NCBI RefSeq assembly: GCF_000340565.2
Contig: NZ_CP007203.1
Span: forward strand, 4,804,613 to 4,868,612
Length of the DNA: 64,000 nt
Direction: 5' to 3'
From: Nodularia spumigena CCY9414
GTDB lineage: Bacteria; Cyanobacteriota; Cyanobacteriia; Cyanobacteriales; Nostocaceae
Shown here: piece by piece, positions 8,436 to 17,170 of the stretch
Layout: each line of letters begins with the position of its first letter
Numbering within the stretch: position 1 is the stretch's first letter
Position numbers and translations under genes: made by a program
Notes under the pieces: generated by a model
Seen by the model: the letters and a program-made list of their open reading frames with translations, nothing else
What the model was told of the DNA's origin: nothing
Database searches by the model: none

Positions 8436-10299
8436 TGATGATGAAGATGATTATATCTTGACTCGTGATTGGTTTGGCGAATTTCAAGTAGCTGGCTGCG
8501 AGTTGTCATGGATAGATAATTATCAAGCAGCAAAGGATGCGATCGCTGCTCAAAATCATGATATTTATCTGGTAGACTATCGTTTAGGAATTCATAGCGG
8601 ACTAGAACTATTACGTGAAGCAGTAGCCAATGGTTGCTCGTCTCCCATAATTTTACTCACTGGTCAGGGAGACAGAGAAATAGACCTAGAAGCCATGAAA
8701 GCCGGTGCAGCAGATTATTTGGAAAAAAGCCAGTTAACTGCACCCTTGCTAGAGCGTTCTATCCGTTACGCAATGGAACGCAAACAAACAGAACAGAAAA
8801 TTCGCCAACAAGCCGCTTTACTCGACATTGCCACCGATGCCATTTTTGTCCATGATATAGACGACCCTGTTTTATTTTGGAACAAAGCTGCCGAGGATTT
8901 ATACGGTTGGAAAAAAGCAGAAGTAATTGGTAAAAAAACACACGAGCTTTGGCATGAAAACAATCAACCGCTATTACAAGAAGCATTTCAGCATCTGATG
9001 CAACATGGTTCCTGGGAGGGAGAGTTACATCAAAGAACCAAATCAGGCAAAGAAATTATTGTTGAAAGCCGTTGGACATTAGTGCAGAACTTCGGTAATA
9101 GACCACAATCTATCCTAGTTGTCAATACTGATATCACCCAAAAAAAACAACTAGAATCTCAATTTCTCAGAGCGCAAAGATTAGAAAGCATTGGCACATT
9201 AGCAAGCGGTATCGCCCATGATCTTAACAATGTTCTAGCTCCAATTATGATGACAGCACAACTGTTAGAGTCACAAATGCATGATGAGCGCTCTCGGCGG
9301 TTGTTGCCCATTTTGATTTCCAATGCTAAACGTGGAGCCAGTTTAGTTAACCAAGTATTGTCATTTACCCGTGGTCTTGAGGGAGAGCGTACCCTTTTGC
9401 AATTAAAGCATTTAATTATAGAAATTCAGCAAATTATTAAAGAAACTTTTCCCAAGTCAATAGAAGTTACTAGCCAAATTCCCCCCCATCTTTGGACTGT
9501 ATCTGGTGATGCTACACAACTACATCAAGTGCTAATGAATTTGTGTGTTAATGCGCGTGATGCCATGCCCAAAGGCGGGAATTTAAAAATCTTGGCGGAA
9601 AATCTTTTAGTAGATGAGAATTACGCCAGAATGAACATTGATACTCAAATTGGTTCTTATGTCGTCATTACTGTTATGGATACGGGAATGGGTATTTCCC
9701 CAGAAATATTAGATCGAATATTTGAGCCATTTTTTACAACCAAAGAAACTGGTAAAGGCACTGGGCTGGGTCTTTCTACAGTTATGGGAATTATTAACAG
9801 CCACGGTGGTTTTGTCAAGGTACAGAGCCAACCAGGAAAAGGCAGTCAATTTCAGGTTTATTTGCCGGCACAAGATATTACAGCAACCATAGAAGAAGTA
9901 GAACAAAGTTTGCCCCAAGGTAATGGAGAATTGATTTTAGTTATAGATGATGAAGCCGCTATTTTGGATATTACGAAAACAACTCTAGAAAACCATAATT
10001 ACCAAGCAATTACAGCCAGTGATGGTATTAAAGCCATAGCTTTGTATGTAGAACATCAAGCTCAAATATCTCTTGTTTTAACCGATATGGTCATGCCTTA
10101 TATGGATGGGTTGAAAACTATTAAGACCTTGCGAAAAATTAACCCAAATGTGAAAATAATAGCCGTCAGTGGACTAGCCACAACTGATAAAGTAAAAGCG
10201 GCTCAGGATGTTGGCATTAAAGCCTTTTTAGCCAAACCTTACACAGCTAATCACTTATTGCAAACCATTACCGCCGTCAAAAGCAGCCAAAAAATTTAA
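8401..10299 (+). CDS. Hybrid sensor histidine kinase (REC-PAS-HisKA-HATPase-REC)
   Basis: The 632-residue soluble protein starts with a receiver domain ([10 protein letters not shown], phosphoacceptor near [10 protein letters not shown]). A PAS domain follows (about 135-255, [20 protein letters not shown]), then a HisKA domain with the phospho-accepting His in [13 protein letters not shown] (about 274). An HATPase domain ([26 protein letters not shown]) and a C-terminal receiver ([21 protein letters not shown]) complete it. No membrane segments are seen, so the signal is cytoplasmic. The leading receiver suggests control by the neighbouring phosphorelay. The gene is intact, although the upstream kinase has been destroyed. 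Confidence 0.93.
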   Translation: MNNDPIRVLLVDDDEDDYILTRDWFGEFQVAGCELSWIDNYQAAKDAIAAQNHDIYLVDYRLGIHSGLELLREAVANGCSSPIILLTGQGDREIDLEAMKAGAADYLEKSQLTAPLLERSIRYAMERKQTEQKIRQQAALLDIATDAIFVHDIDDPVLFWNKAAEDLYGWKKAEVIGKKTHELWHENNQPLLQEAFQHLMQHGSWEGELHQRTKSGKEIIVESRWTLVQNFGNRPQSILVVNTDITQKKQLESQFLRAQRLESIGTLASGIAHDLNNVLAPIMMTAQLLESQMHDERSRRLLPILISNAKRGASLVNQVLSFTRGLEGERTLLQLKHLIIEIQQIIKETFPKSIEVTSQIPPHLWTVSGDATQLHQVLMNLCVNARDAMPKGGNLKILAENLLVDENYARMNIDTQIGSYVVITVMDTGMGISPEILDRIFEPFFTTKETGKGTGLGLSTVMGIINSHGGFVKVQSQPGKGSQFQVYLPAQDITATIEEVEQSLPQGNGELILVIDDEAAILDITKTTLENHNYQAITASDGIKAIALYVEHQAQISLVLTDMVMPYMDGLKTIKTLRKINPNVKIIAVSGLATTDKVKAAQDVGIKAFLAKPYTANHLLQTITAVKSSQKI

Positions 10300-10443
10300 T
10301 TGTAGATTTTGTTGTCTCAACCTGATGAGACTGGGAACATTGAGCAAAAATCTTATCGGAAAACTGGGTTTAAAACCCCGTCCTTCTAGGACAGCTTTAT
10401 GCTTTTTGTGGTAGTATAATAGTGTGGTGAATTGGTCGATTCC

Positions 10444-11676
10444 ATGATTGTTTACGAGTTCAAAGTCAAGGGAAAGGACAAGCAGTATCAGGCGATAGAC
10501 GAAGCAATTCGTACTAGCCAATTCATCCAGAACAAGTGTTTACGCCACTGGATAGACAACAAAGACAAAAAAGTTGACAAGTACGCATTAAATAAATATT
10601 GTGCGGTACTCGCCGCTGAATTTTCCTTTGCTGATGAACTTAACTCAATGGCTAGACAGTCTGCGGCTGAACGTTCCTGGAGTGCAATAGCTCGGTTTTA
10701 CGATAACTGCAAGAAAAAGGTTTTGGGTAAAAAGGGTTTCCCGAAGTTTAAGAAAAATTGTCGTTCAGTTGAATATAAATCAACTGGATGGAAGCTTTCT
10801 GATACTCGCAAAGTCATCACCTTCTCTGACAAAAAAGGTATTGGAACCCTAAAATTAAAGGGAACCTATGACCTTAATCACTATGATATCAAGCAAATTA
10901 AGCGTGTCCGTTTGGTACGCCGTGCTGATGGATACTATGCTCAATTTGCGGTTGATGTTGATGTGAGAGTAGAGAAACAACCCACAAACCAAGTTGTTGG
11001 TATTGATTTGGGATTGAAATACTTCATTGCTGATAACAAAGGGAATGTAGAACCTTCACCCCAGTTCTACCGTAAGTCAGAAAAACAGTTAAACCGTGCT
11101 AACCGCAAGAAATCTAAGAAGTTTAGTGCAGCTAAGAAAAAAGCCAAGCAATGGCAATCAAACAATTACCACAAAGCTAGAAATAGATATGCCCGTAAAC
11201 ATTTAAGGGTAAGTAGGCAACGAAAAGAGTATTGCAAGAGATTGGCATACTCCGTCATCCAATCTAATGATTTGGTAGCCTATGAAGATTTAAATGTGAA
11301 AGGGCTAGTCAGAAATCGACATCTAGCTAAATCAATTAGTGATGCTGGTTGGTATACTTTGCGCCAATGGTTAGAATATTTTGGTCATAAGTATGGGAAA
11401 GTAACAGTTGCTGTACCACCCCACAATACAAGCCAAAATTGTTCTCACTGTGGTCAGAAAGTAAAGAAATCTCTGTCTACCAGGACTCATATTTGTCCGC
11501 ACTGTGGATACGTGGAAGACAGAGACATCAACGCCGCAATCAATATTTTGAGGATAGGACTCAGTACGGTAGGGCATACCGGAACTTACGCTACAGGAGA
11601 TTTGCCCTCTTGGGCGGTTGGTGCAAACCTGCTGTCTAAAGGCGAGTCTATGAATGTAGAATCTCCGCACCTTTAG
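10444..11676 (+). CDS. tnpB: IS200/IS605-type TnpB RNA-guided nuclease
   Basis: This 410-residue OrfB has the triad visible as VGIDLGLKYF (D), VAYEDLNVKG (E) and EDRDINAAINI (D). A CSHCG...CPHCG zinc finger lies before the final Asp. It is only distantly related to the IS607 TnpB at 6262. A conserved extension, including GTYATGDLPSWAVGANLLSK, follows the last catalytic Asp. The ATG at 10444 gives MIVYEFKVKGKD; an in-frame TTG at 10432 is less likely. All catalytic residues are present, so the nuclease may be active even though its transposase is absent. Confidence 0.92.
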   Translation: MIVYEFKVKGKDKQYQAIDEAIRTSQFIQNKCLRHWIDNKDKKVDKYALNKYCAVLAAEFSFADELNSMARQSAAERSWSAIARFYDNCKKKVLGKKGFPKFKKNCRSVEYKSTGWKLSDTRKVITFSDKKGIGTLKLKGTYDLNHYDIKQIKRVRLVRRADGYYAQFAVDVDVRVEKQPTNQVVGIDLGLKYFIADNKGNVEPSPQFYRKSEKQLNRANRKKSKKFSAAKKKAKQWQSNNYHKARNRYARKHLRVSRQRKEYCKRLAYSVIQSNDLVAYEDLNVKGLVRNRHLAKSISDAGWYTLRQWLEYFGHKYGKVTVAVPPHNTSQNCSHCGQKVKKSLSTRTHICPHCGYVEDRDINAAINILRIGLSTVGHTGTYATGDLPSWAVGANLLSKGESMNVESPHL

Positions 11677-11690
11677 GTCGGAGAGTGTCA
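11663..11690 (+). ncRNA. Right-end hairpin and probable omegaRNA 3' terminus
   Basis: CTCCG pairs with CGGAG around an inner ACC/GGT pairing, and GAGTGTCA follows. In IS200/IS605 elements this structure is the transposition right end. In TnpB systems it also forms the 3' part of the omegaRNA, after which the guide is copied from flanking DNA starting near 11691. The RNA boundaries are inferred. Confidence 0.55.
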
Positions 11691-11746
11691 ACTCAGTGAA
11701 CTCAAGCAGCCGGAACCTCACCCTGGTTTTGCTATGCAAAACCTGT

Positions 11747-11769
11747 CCCTCTCCTTAGCAAGGAGAGGG
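11747..11769. repeat. Perfect 10-bp hairpin repeat
   Basis: CCCTCTCCTT and AAGGAGAGGG flank a 3-nt loop. A related, less perfect hairpin (ACCCCTCTCC...GGAAAGGGGT) sits at 7471-7500. This appears to be a dispersed intergenic repeat and could act as a weak transcription stop. Confidence 0.7.
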
Positions 11770-11860
11770 TTTGCGGTAACTCGGTAAGCGATATGAGAAT
11801 GCAGTGTTGAACCTGGGGGGATCATCTGTGTTCATCTGTGGTTAATTACTAGCTATCTTC

Positions 11861-12149
11861 CTGCTATATAAAACCTAGACAAAACTAGACTTTACTTTCT
11901 ACTTCAACGGGAGCATGGGAGCAGTTATCCCTCAGTAGACTTTCACGCCTTAGCCAGACGCGATTGTGTTCCAATTAAGTTTCTGAAAAAGACTACCACC
12001 ATCATTGCTTGGTTTTCGCGTCGGCAATAGTCTCAATTCAATACTTGATATCACCGTATTATATATCAAGTAGTTGATTTTTTCCTAAAATATATATTGA
12101 TTTTTGTCAATATAAGTATAGTTTTGTCTATGAAATTGTCAACTTAGGA
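11861..12149 (-). mobile_element. Internally deleted IS607-type relic
   Basis: Read on the minus strand, this short segment begins with the same left end as the intact element (CCTAAGTTGACAATT), which overlaps the last codons of cysW. It continues with an 8-bp inverted repeat, has lost tnpA and almost all tnpB, and then encodes the tnpB tail SRLAKA-stop. It ends with the conserved block GAGGGATAAC...TCCCATGCTCCC...TTTGTCTAG and stops at TATATAGCAG. It resembles a MITE derived from an IS607 element and keeps the putative omegaRNA region. An additional perfect 10-bp inverted repeat lies at 12042-12051 and 12063-12072. Confidence 0.78.
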
Positions 12150-13014
12150 CTTGCTCATCTTTCATCCGAATGCGACGCTCAAACAGCTCCTTAATCACCA
12201 GAGTCGCCCCAGCCAACCCAGCTAACACCACCGAAGCGGCAAAGGCACTTTGGGAATCATAATTACGATAAGCCCCTTCCACATATAGAGTCAGAGTCTG
12301 AGTACGGCCAATTAAATTACTCGAAACCACAGCAATAGCACCATACTCTCCCATAGCACGAGCAGTAGTGAGAATAATGCCATAGAAAAGTCCCCAGCGA
12401 ATAGAAGGTAATGTGACGCGCCAAAAAATCTGCCATTCTCCAGCCCCCAAAGTTTTAGCAGCTTCTTCTTCTTGAGTACCCACTTCTTCCAATATTGGGA
12501 TAACTTCACGAGCCACAAAAGGCATTCCCCCCATCATCGTCGCCAGAGCAATAGCAGGGAACGAAAAGATAACTTTGATGTCCAGGGACTGTAGTACAGG
12601 GTCAAGTAGCCCATTGCGTCCATAGAGGGAAACCAGCATTAAACCCGCCACAATGGGCGAAATTGAAAAAGGCAAGTCAATAATACTGAGTAACAGAGTG
12701 CGCCCCCGAAACCGACGGCGGGCAATTACCCAAGCTGCACATAGTCCAAAAATTACGTTTAGCGGCACAGCTACTCCTACAGCCAGAGCCGTGAGGCGCA
12801 AAGCCTGAGTAAAATCGGGGTCGATGAGAGTAGCGAAAAACGGGACTATACCCCGGCTAAAGGCTCCAATAAATACATAAAGGGTGGGAAGAACCAAGAC
12901 CAGCCCTAAATAGCTGACTACCGCCGCAATCAAAGCAATTTTGCCCCATTCTCTACCCTTTTCGGACTTTGCTCCACCGCCGAGAGACTGGGTAGATTTA
13001 GATTCAACCGTCAT
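12139..13014 (-). CDS. cysW: Sulfate/thiosulfate ABC transporter permease CysW
   Basis: The 291-residue inner-membrane permease has about six hydrophobic helices and the cytoplasmic EAA-type loop (EEEAAKTLGAGEWQIFWRVTLP) that contacts the ATPase. It forms a heterodimer with CysT to import sulfate. It overlaps cysT by 11 bp, so translation is coupled. The last two codons and stop (CTA AGT TGA) are identical to those of pyrR and lie in an IS607-type left end, so the original C-terminus was probably different. No cysA ATPase gene follows; the relic at 11.9-12.1 kb sits where it would be expected. Confidence 0.93.
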   Translation of the reverse strand: MTVESKSTQSLGGGAKSEKGREWGKIALIAAVVSYLGLVLVLPTLYVFIGAFSRGIVPFFATLIDPDFTQALRLTALAVGVAVPLNVIFGLCAAWVIARRRFRGRTLLLSIIDLPFSISPIVAGLMLVSLYGRNGLLDPVLQSLDIKVIFSFPAIALATMMGGMPFVAREVIPILEEVGTQEEEAAKTLGAGEWQIFWRVTLPSIRWGLFYGIILTTARAMGEYGAIAVVSSNLIGRTQTLTLYVEGAYRNYDSQSAFAASVVLAGLAGATLVIKELFERRIRMKDEQVLS

Positions 13015-13855
13015 AACTTTGCCTCCAAGCTTGCAATAAGTTGACCATGAGCAACAGTACCAGGGAAATCAGTAATAATACCGTGCCAATAGCCGTAGCT
13101 CCAGCCATGTCATTTTGTTCGAGGCGCTGGAATACTAGGATGGGGGCAATTAAATCTTTATAGGGAATATTAGCCGCAATCAAAACCACTGAGCCATATT
13201 CTCCCACCGCACGGGCAAAAGCTTGGGTTGTACCAGTCAGGATAGCAGGTATAAGCGGCGGTAGCACCACCCGCCAACAAGTTTCCCATTGGGAAGCCCC
13301 CAAAGACCAGGCAGCTTCTTCGATGGTATAATCTAGCTCTTGCAGTACAGGCTGCACACTACGAACCACAAAAGGGACAGAAATAAATACCATCGCCACA
13401 GCTATCCCCAAACGAGTGAAAGAAACCCTAATGCCAAAGGGGGCGAGAAATGAGCCAATCCAGCCTTGCTCGCTGTAAACTGTGGTGAGGGTGATACCTG
13501 CAACTGCTGTGGGTAGGGCAAAGGGTAAGTCAATCACCGCATCTAAAACCCGCTTTAAAGGGAAGTCGTAACGCACCAACACCCAGGCTGTAGCAGTGCC
13601 AGCCACGCAATTAATAGCGGCCGCAAAGAAGGCAGTACCAAAGGTGATGTTGTAGGTTGACAGAGCAACAGGGTCGGTAGCCAGCCGCCAAAACTCAGCA
13701 GGTGAAAGGGTTGCAGCCCGCAGCATCAAGGCGGATACAGGCAGCAGTAGGACAATAGAAAGATAAGTAATAGTAACTCCCCACGGCAAAGAAAAGCCCT
13801 TGAACCAACTTTTGGGCGCGGGGGGGAAAGTAGACTGTGGGTGGGAAACTGTCAT
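13004..13855 (-). CDS. cysT: Sulfate/thiosulfate ABC transporter permease CysT (CysU)
   Basis: The 283-residue permease has six predicted helices and the EAA-like loop (IEEAAWSLGASQWETCWRVVLP, about 195-216). It also shows RVSFTRLGIAVAMVFISVPF, conserved in CysT proteins. It pairs with CysW to form the sulfate channel. Gene order sbpA-cysT-cysW on the minus strand matches known cyanobacterial sulfate operons. A 100-bp gap with G-rich repeats separates it from sbpA. Confidence 0.93.
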   Translation of the reverse strand: MTVSHPQSTFPPAPKSWFKGFSLPWGVTITYLSIVLLLPVSALMLRAATLSPAEFWRLATDPVALSTYNITFGTAFFAAAINCVAGTATAWVLVRYDFPLKRVLDAVIDLPFALPTAVAGITLTTVYSEQGWIGSFLAPFGIRVSFTRLGIAVAMVFISVPFVVRSVQPVLQELDYTIEEAAWSLGASQWETCWRVVLPPLIPAILTGTTQAFARAVGEYGSVVLIAANIPYKDLIAPILVFQRLEQNDMAGATAIGTVLLLISLVLLLMVNLLQAWRQSYDG

Positions 13856-13865
13856 AGTTGAGGAA

Positions 13866-13907
13866 AGGGGGCAGGGGGCAGGGGGCAGGGGGGCAGGGGG
13901 CAGGGGT
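13866..13907. repeat. GGGGGCA tandem repeat
   Basis: About five GGGGGCA heptamers, with one slipped unit, lie between sbpA and cysT. Because they are transcribed within the operon, the RNA carries repeated C-rich heptamers between two cistrons. The sequence is an STRR. Confidence 0.85.
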
Positions 13908-13955
13908 AAAGAAACTTACCACTTTCCCCACTCAGCACTTAGCACTGTTTTAATC

Positions 13956-15044
13956 CTAGCGTCTGGCTATATTGGTTTGGATATCGTCAAAAATTGCGCC
14001 ATCGGCAAAGAATTTGGGGCTGACTTGATTCCAGCCGCCAAAGTCTTCGATGGTGAACAGGGTAGAGATTTGGGGATAAGTATCGGAAAATTCCGCGACT
14101 ACTTCCGGAATCACAGAGCGAAAGCCCACTTTGGCGAATTCTCGCTGGGCTTCGGGGGTAAAGAGAAACTGCACAAAGGCTTCTGCTACTTCGCGATGAC
14201 CTTGCTTATCAACATAGCTATCTACTATGGCAATGGGGCTATCAATAGAAATATTAATATCGGGGACTACGTAAGGTAAATCCTGTCCTTGCTGTTTAGC
14301 TAAGATGACTTCGTTTTCATAGTTAATCAGGGCATCTCCCTGTTTTTGGACGAAGAATGCATCAGTGGCTTCACGGGCATCTCTTGGTAAAACTGGCACG
14401 TTGCCGTAGACTTTAGTCACAAAGTCTTTGGCTTGTTCTTCAGTGCCGCCTGTTTCGGTAACTTTCCCCCACAATGCCATGTAGTTCCAACGAGCGCCAC
14501 CAGAGGTTTTGGGGTTAGCGGTGATTACCTTGACATCATCGCGGGCTAAATCATCCCAGCTTTGAATATTTTTGGGGTTGCCTTCACGGGTAACAATTAC
14601 GCCCACTGAACGGTGAACAATACCGTCGCCGTTGGGTGTCTTTTTCTCCCAGCCTGGTTTAATCAGTCCAGCATCCTGAATTTGCAAGGTGTCTGCTGAT
14701 AGGGCTAGGGCTACTATGTCGGCTTCTAAACCGTTAATCACCGCACGGGTTTGGGAGCCTGAACTGCCGTAGCTTTGACCAAAGGTGACGGTCTGTCCGG
14801 TTTTTTCTCGCCAGTGTTTGGCAAATAGAGGAATAATATTTTTATATGCGGCGCGGGTGACGGCGTAGCTCACTAGGGTGAGTTCTTTTCTTCCGGAAGC
14901 GCTACCACTATTACCAGGAGAGCAGCCAGCGATGCCTACGGCGAGCAAAGCTAACGCACTAGTCAAGCTCACTACTACCAAAAACAACGAAATAAAGCTT
15001 TTTAAAGATGTGCGTTGCCATCGATTACAATTATCCAGCCACAT
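13956..15044 (-). CDS. sbpA: Periplasmic sulfate-binding lipoprotein
   Basis: The 362-residue protein begins with a basic region, a hydrophobic segment and a lipobox (VGIAGC, Cys41), so it is predicted to be a membrane-anchored lipoprotein. The mature part shows sulfate-binding-protein motifs: LTLVSYAVTRAAY, GQSYGSSGSQTRAVINGLEADIVALAL and NPKTSGGARWNY. It captures sulfate for CysT/CysW. Being first in the operon, it is likely expressed most strongly under sulfur limitation. The 220 bp upstream hold its promoter region, but no specific operator was recognised. Confidence 0.94.
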   Translation of the reverse strand: MWLDNCNRWQRTSLKSFISLFLVVVSLTSALALLAVGIAGCSPGNSGSASGRKELTLVSYAVTRAAYKNIIPLFAKHWREKTGQTVTFGQSYGSSGSQTRAVINGLEADIVALALSADTLQIQDAGLIKPGWEKKTPNGDGIVHRSVGVIVTREGNPKNIQSWDDLARDDVKVITANPKTSGGARWNYMALWGKVTETGGTEEQAKDFVTKVYGNVPVLPRDAREATDAFFVQKQGDALINYENEVILAKQQGQDLPYVVPDINISIDSPIAIVDSYVDKQGHREVAEAFVQFLFTPEAQREFAKVGFRSVIPEVVAEFSDTYPQISTLFTIEDFGGWNQVSPKFFADGAIFDDIQTNIARR

Positions 15045-15221
15045 ACCGACCTGATGCTCCCGAATTTTAATCTACAGTTAATCTATCAAGATTTAGTATC
15101 TTAGCAATTAGTCATAGATATTACAGATAACTAAGTAAAATAGCAAGAGATTCACCATATACTTGACTGAGATTATGGTGATTTAATTAAGTAAATTAAA
15201 AATTGCTTAATATTCTTAAAT

Positions 15222-15251
15222 TTTTGACTTTTGACTTTTGACTTTTGACTT
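15222..15251. repeat. GACTTTT heptamer repeat
   Basis: About four GACTTTT units lie just downstream of the uppS stop. The complementary AAAAGTC form occurs at 18692-18720. It is an STRR without coding content. Confidence 0.85.
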
Positions 15252-15264
15252 CCGCCTTGCGGTG

Positions 15265-16014
15265 CTAGACTTTACCAAATCTGCGCTCTCGTTGCTGGTA
15301 GGCACACAAGGCGCGGTGAAATTCGTTACGGTCAAAATCTGGCCAAAGAGCATCAGTAATATAAATTTCCCCATAAGCCATTTGCCAAAGTAGGAAATTG
15401 GAAAGCCGCATTTCGCCACTGGTACGGATTAATAAATCGGGGTCAGTAATTCCGGCTGTGTACAGGTGACGCTCAAATAACTGTTCATCAATTTCATCCG
15501 GTTGAATGACACCTTGCTGGACTTTTTGAGCGATCGCCCGGCAAGCTTGTAAAATTTCCTGCCGTCCGCCATAATTAGTAGCAACCGTAAACCGAATGGC
15601 ACGATTATGGCTTGTTTCTGCCATTGAACGAGAAATTTCGGCTTGTAGCGATCGCGGTAGAGCATCCAAATTGCCCACAAACTGGATTTGCACATTCTCC
15701 TCGACCATCTCCCGCAGTTCTTGGCGGAGAACCCTTTGAAACAAAGTCATCAAAAAATCCACCTCTTCCTGGGGTCTTTTCCAGTTCTCAGTGGAAAAAG
15801 CATAAGCCGTGAGTGCCTGAATACCCCAATCTTTGCAACAGCGCAGCAAATCCTTGAGAGCATCCACTCCTCGCTTATGTCCCATAATTCTGGGTAGCCC
15901 TTGACGTTTAGCCCATCGACCATTACCATCCATAATCACAGCAACGTGCTTTGGTAGTAGTTCTCGTTTTAAGTCAGAGGGTAAATTTTGCAATTCAGTT
16001 TGTTGTGCTGTCAT
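15265..16014 (-). CDS. uppS: Isoprenyl transferase / undecaprenyl diphosphate synthase
   Basis: The 249-residue cis-prenyltransferase has [20 protein letters not shown] (catalytic Asp in MDGNGRWA), [23 protein letters not shown] and [19 protein letters not shown]. These are all hallmarks of the UppS family. It condenses isopentenyl diphosphate onto farnesyl diphosphate to make the lipid carrier for peptidoglycan and glycan synthesis. The start overlaps the end of cdaA by 4 bp (ATGA), so the two are translationally coupled. Confidence 0.95.
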   Translation of the reverse strand: MTAQQTELQNLPSDLKRELLPKHVAVIMDGNGRWAKRQGLPRIMGHKRGVDALKDLLRCCKDWGIQALTAYAFSTENWKRPQEEVDFLMTLFQRVLRQELREMVEENVQIQFVGNLDALPRSLQAEISRSMAETSHNRAIRFTVATNYGGRQEILQACRAIAQKVQQGVIQPDEIDEQLFERHLYTAGITDPDLLIRTSGEMRLSNFLLWQMAYGEIYITDALWPDFDRNEFHRALCAYQQRERRFGKV

Positions 16015-16934
16015 TTTTTATTGCGAGAAGCGGTCGATGGTAATCCGAGTAAACGTGAAACTAATCCTATTGCCTTACGACCCATCTGACGACCCAAACC
16101 TAACAGACTAGGAGCAACAGCTTCCCGATCTACAGTAGTCGATAATCGAGCCTCTAAGGACTCTTTGAGTGTCCTAATGGTCAGTGGTCTATTGAGAGTT
16201 CCTCGTTCCGCTAAGGAAATAGAACCCGTTTCTTCTGATACAACGACACAGATACAATTTTCGACCCGCTCAGTAATTCCCATTGCAGCCCGATGGCGTG
16301 TTCCCAGCTGGCGCGAGGCTGTGCGTCCCGACAGTGGTAAAATTATACCTGATGACACGATGCGCGAGCCACGGATCAAGGTTGCCCCATCGTGCAGTAA
16401 AGTTTTTGGCTGAAAAATTGTCTGTATAAGTTCCTTAGAAACATCAGCATTCAGCTTAACTCCCGGCACAGAAAAATCCCGCTCGTGAATCGGACCAGTT
16501 GTTTCCAAAATCAGCAAAGCTCCGATTCTGTTTTTGGAAAGTTCTTTAACTGCATCCACAATTTCATCAATCACACTATCAGACTTAGGGATTGTTAAAC
16601 TGGATGGTTTAAATAACTGCTGGAATTCACCACGTCCCACTTGTTCCAAAAATAGGCGAAACTCTGACTGGAGAGCAACTGCCATCGCCACAGCGCAGCC
16701 AATCACCAACTTTTCGAGAACAAAATTTAGCAGTGGTAGACCCATTCTGCCACTGAGTGCTGAGGCTAGCATCAAGATAATAAAACCCCGCACCATCCAA
16801 AGTGTTCGGCGCTCACTAATAATAACTAGGATCATATAGGTGAGCGCTAACACGAACACGATATCCAGAGTCCCAAGCAGCAAGGACTGCGACCATCCCA
16901 GGTTTGTCAGCCATTGCTTCGGTGAATCTCTCAT
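16011..16934 (-). CDS. cdaA: Diadenylate cyclase (CdaA type)
   Basis: The 307-residue protein has an N-terminal membrane part (about residues 15-95) followed by a DisA_N/DAC domain with both signature motifs: LHDGATLI (DGA) and GTRHRAAMG (RHR). It should make cyclic di-AMP from two ATP at the cytoplasmic membrane face. c-di-AMP in cyanobacteria affects osmotic and day-night physiology. It is coupled to uppS downstream, a pairing with a possible cell-wall link. No CdaR or GlmM gene is adjacent. Confidence 0.93.
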   Translation of the reverse strand: MRDSPKQWLTNLGWSQSLLLGTLDIVFVLALTYMILVIISERRTLWMVRGFIILMLASALSGRMGLPLLNFVLEKLVIGCAVAMAVALQSEFRLFLEQVGRGEFQQLFKPSSLTIPKSDSVIDEIVDAVKELSKNRIGALLILETTGPIHERDFSVPGVKLNADVSKELIQTIFQPKTLLHDGATLIRGSRIVSSGIILPLSGRTASRQLGTRHRAAMGITERVENCICVVVSEETGSISLAERGTLNRPLTIRTLKESLEARLSTTVDREAVAPSLLGLGRQMGRKAIGLVSRLLGLPSTASRNKK

Positions 16935-17017
16935 GACATCTGGATTACTCTTTGTTCTGCCTCAATATTCTGTCATTTCGCTGTCAATTTCATGCCCCAA
17001 AGGTTGACGCTTGAGAC

Positions 17018-17170
17018 ATTAACAGTTATCAGTTAACAGTTAACAGTTATCAGTTTTATAACTAGTGAAAGACCACACCAATTAGTGGGAGCTTTGGTGG
17101 CGGGTTTAAATTGCTCACATACGCCTGTTGACTTTTGACTGTTAACTGTTAACTGTTAACTGCTAACTGA
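17018..17170. repeat. Inverted arrays of AACAGTT-type heptamers
   Basis: TTAACAG/TTATCAG units at 17018-17057 face complementary TTAACTG units at 17138-17165, so the two arrays could pair over about 70 bp. The lysA stop codon lies in the second array. The transcript 3' end of lysA could form a long hairpin and act as a terminator; this is inference. Confidence 0.7.

Larger units (their letters stand above)
10371..11690 (+). mobile_element. IS200/IS605-type element carrying only tnpB
   Basis: A left-end hairpin (GTCCTTCTAGGAC, 10380-10392) and a right-end hairpin (CTCCGCACC...GGTCGGAG, 11663-11683, followed by AGTGTCA) flank a single tnpB. There is no Y1 tyrosine transposase, so movement would need one supplied in trans. 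The right-end hairpin overlaps the 3' end of tnpB and contains its stop codon. Ends are placed by the hairpins and may be off by several bases. Confidence 0.75.

Noticed and set aside
9709-9918. Minus-strand open frame inside the hybrid kinase
   Set aside because: It is a shadow of the HATPase coding region; no independent start signal or domain.
13800-14279. 159-codon plus-strand frame across the sbpA end and the GGGGGCA repeat
   Set aside because: It is antisense to sbpA and partly repeat-coded (Gly/Ala-rich); no family features.
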